Origin: Polaromonas sp.
GTDB lineage: Bacteria > Pseudomonadota > Gammaproteobacteria > Burkholderiales > Burkholderiaceae_C
DNA: 6,627 nucleotides
Direction: 5' to 3'
Assembly (NCBI GenBank): GCA_026786065.1
Contig: JAJAYS010000340.1
Span: forward strand, 1-6,627
Shown here: positions 5,217-6,627 of the stretch, in pieces
Position numbering within the stretch: position 1 is the stretch's first letter
Layout: each line of letters starts with the position of its first letter
The notes under the pieces: generated by a model
Databases searched by the model: none
Seen by the model: the letters and a program-made list of their open reading frames with translations, nothing else
Told to the model about the DNA's origin: nothing
Translations under genes and position numbers: made by a program

Positions 5217-6548
5217 CTACGGCACCAGCAAGGAATTGATCTGCAGCAGGTCCCCTGAAACCAGCGTGCCGTTGGCTTGGCGCAGCCGCAAATTGCCCAG
5301 CAACACGTTGTACCTTGCCTGCGCCAGGTCGCGCTTGGTCTGGAACAGCTGGCTTTGCGAATTGAGCACATCGATGTTGATGCGCACGCCCACCTGGTAG
5401 CCCAGGCGGTTGGCGTCGAGGGCGCTCTGGCTGGAGCGCTCGGCAGCCTCCAGCGCGGCGACCTGGCCCTGGCCCGATAGCACGCCGAAGAAGGCGGTGC
5501 GGGTGTTTTGCGCGACGCTGCGGCGCGCGCCTTCGAGGTCGCTACGGGATTTGTCGCGCAGCGACAGCGTCTCGCGAATGCGGTTTTGCGTGGCGAAGCC
5601 GGCAAAGAGCGGCAGGTTGAGCTGCAGGCCGATATTGGCCGAGTTAAAGCGGTTGCCAACCGCAGTGGTCGCGGTGCCCGACGGGTTGCGGGTGATGTTG
5701 TAGCTGGCCACCGCATCGAGCGTTGGCTTGTGGCCGGCTTCGGCTTTTTCAATCTCGAGCTCGGCAATCTCGACGTTGCTGACGGCCTGGCGGATGCTGG
5801 GATGCCGGTTCTCGGACTGCATGACCCAAGCTTCGACGTCCAGCGGCACCACGGCGGGCAGCGTCAGCGGCAGCGCCAGCCCGCGCGGCTCGGTTTGCGC
5901 TTTGCCGACGAGCTGGTCGAGCGCAATCTTGCGCACCCGCAGGTCGTTCTCGGCGGTGATCTCTTGCGCCAGCACCAGGTCGTAGCGCGCCTGCGCTTCG
6001 CGGGTGTCGGTGATGGTCGAGGTGCCAACTTCGAAGTTGCGCCTGGCCGATGCCAGTTGCTCGGCGACGGCGGCTTTTTGCGCCCGCACGAAGGTCAGCG
6101 TGTCCTGCGCGGCCAGCACGTCGAAATACGCCTGGCTGGTGCGCAGGATCAGGTCCTGTTCGGCGGCTTCGAGCTGTGCTGCGGCCTGGTCTATTTGCTT
6201 GAAACTTTGGGCGTAGGTTGCACGGTTGGCCGGACGGTAGAGCGGCTGCGCCGCCGACAGCGTGGCGGGGTAGCTGCTGAAGCTGCGCTCGATCTGTGGC
6301 GTGGTGTTTTCGAAGCGCGTGCGTGAAGGGCTGACCACCAGCCCGGCCGGTGGCAGGACACCGGCGCGGGCCTGTTCCGCGCGCGCCAGATTGGCGTCGT
6401 ACTGCAGGCGGGCCGACTGGTAGCCGGCGTCGAAGGCGCGGGCCGACTCAAAGACCTCGACCAGCGTCTGCGCGCGCAGCGGGGCCGCGCCGCCGACTGC
6501 GGCCAGCAGCAGACCCATAGGCAGCAAAAATTTCGCAGTCTGGATCAT
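5217..6548 (-). CDS. tolC: TolC-family type I secretion/efflux outer-membrane channel protein
   Basis: This is a 443-residue outer-membrane factor. TolC proteins form trimers, with a beta-barrel in the outer membrane and a long helical tunnel in the periplasm, and dock with inner-membrane exporters for drugs or proteins. The signal peptide has a K6 lead and a hydrophobic core near 8-22, with probable cleavage after LRA (residue 26). Two structural repeats follow. The first begins TLVEVFESARAFDAGYQSAR and includes the strand motif AAQPLYRPANRATYAQS. The second begins near ESENRHPSIRQA-like sequence (around 245) and includes LNLPLFAGFATQNRIRETLS. Long Ala/Gln/Leu-rich helices lie between. Where many relatives have Gly-Gly after PLF, this one has A-G-F. 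Length is normal for the family and the gene looks intact. No exporter or adaptor genes are present, so the partner is unknown. The start gives a full signal peptide, but no Shine-Dalgarno is seen. An upstream gene ends 51 bases before it on the same strand. Confidence 0.94.
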   Translation of the reverse strand: MIQTAKFLLPMGLLLAAVGGAAPLRAQTLVEVFESARAFDAGYQSARLQYDANLARAEQARAGVLPPAGLVVSPSRTRFENTTPQIERSFSSYPATLSAAQPLYRPANRATYAQSFKQIDQAAAQLEAAEQDLILRTSQAYFDVLAAQDTLTFVRAQKAAVAEQLASARRNFEVGTSTITDTREAQARYDLVLAQEITAENDLRVRKIALDQLVGKAQTEPRGLALPLTLPAVVPLDVEAWVMQSENRHPSIRQAVSNVEIAELEIEKAEAGHKPTLDAVASYNITRNPSGTATTAVGNRFNSANIGLQLNLPLFAGFATQNRIRETLSLRDKSRSDLEGARRSVAQNTRTAFFGVLSGQGQVAALEAAERSSQSALDANRLGYQVGVRINIDVLNSQSQLFQTKRDLAQARYNVLLGNLRLRQANGTLVSGDLLQINSLLVP

Positions 6549-6599
6549 GGCGGTTCTGGTAAACGGAGAAGCGACTGCCGCAAAGAGGTGGCGAGGAGG

Positions 6600-6627
6600 T
6601 CAGTAGGTGGGCACCGACGGGTCCACC
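6600..6627 (-). CDS. C-terminal end of an upstream gene, probably a rhodanese-like protein
   Basis: On the - strand the window edge enters a frame reading VDPSVPTY and then TGA (6600-6602). From memory, betaproteobacterial single-domain rhodaneses (sulfurtransferase fold) next to tolC genes often end in GGI-AWS followed by a DPSVP-Y tail, and this matches. Only eight residues are visible, so the call depends on that tail and on position. The gene would run in the same direction as tolC with a 51-base gap, so the two may share a transcript. An open frame at a window edge could also be chance. Confidence 0.45.

Noticed and set aside
5508..6326. A 272-codon open frame on the + strand opposite tolC
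   Set aside because: It lies antisense to an intact TolC gene and its residues are explained by the complementary codons. There is no start signal or family resemblance.

Overview
The window looks like a piece of a high-GC betaproteobacterial chromosome, most likely Burkholderiales and probably close to Comamonadaceae. This rests on codon use, on the style of the WaaC, WaaA and TolC proteins, and on the dispersed repeats. It is a cell-envelope neighbourhood. On the + strand come the 3' end of a phosphomannomutase/phosphoglucomutase gene, waaC (heptosyltransferase I) and waaA (Kdo transferase). On the - strand lies a YihY/BrkB-family membrane protein. A small secreted protein of unknown function follows on the + strand. 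Last, on the - strand, are a TolC-family outer-membrane protein and, at the window edge, the last codons of a gene that looks like a rhodanese.

The sugar mutase supplies phosphorylated hexose precursors for surface polysaccharides. WaaA adds Kdo to lipid A and WaaC adds the first heptose to Kdo, so the first three genes converge on lipopolysaccharide inner core synthesis. waaC and waaA overlap by 4 bases (ATGA) and are probably translationally coupled. TolC would form an export channel with partners encoded elsewhere.

The most unusual feature is that dispersed or tandem repeats sit inside coding sequence in all three + strand genes. The mutase carries 2.35 exact copies of an 84-bp GC-rich unit (28 codons, frame kept). 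waaC and waaA each carry a copy of the same roughly 65-bp element, recognised by three conserved blocks at identical spacing. waaA also contains 12-bp coding repeats and then loses its frame: the N-terminal and C-terminal halves of the enzyme are in different frames, with the shift confined to 2699-2919. A (GC)6 run at 2809-2820 lies in that interval, and one extra GC unit would restore the frame. Sequencing error, a true lesion and phase variation all remain possible.

No gene-free stretch exceeds 300 bases. 3380-3560 holds a compound palindromic repeat between convergent genes. 4476-4733 is a divergent regulatory region with a plausible promoter and hairpin. 4971-5216 holds weak hairpins and an imperfect direct repeat but no convincing gene. 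I do not see CRISPRs, tRNAs, rRNAs, transposases or an evident new defence system.
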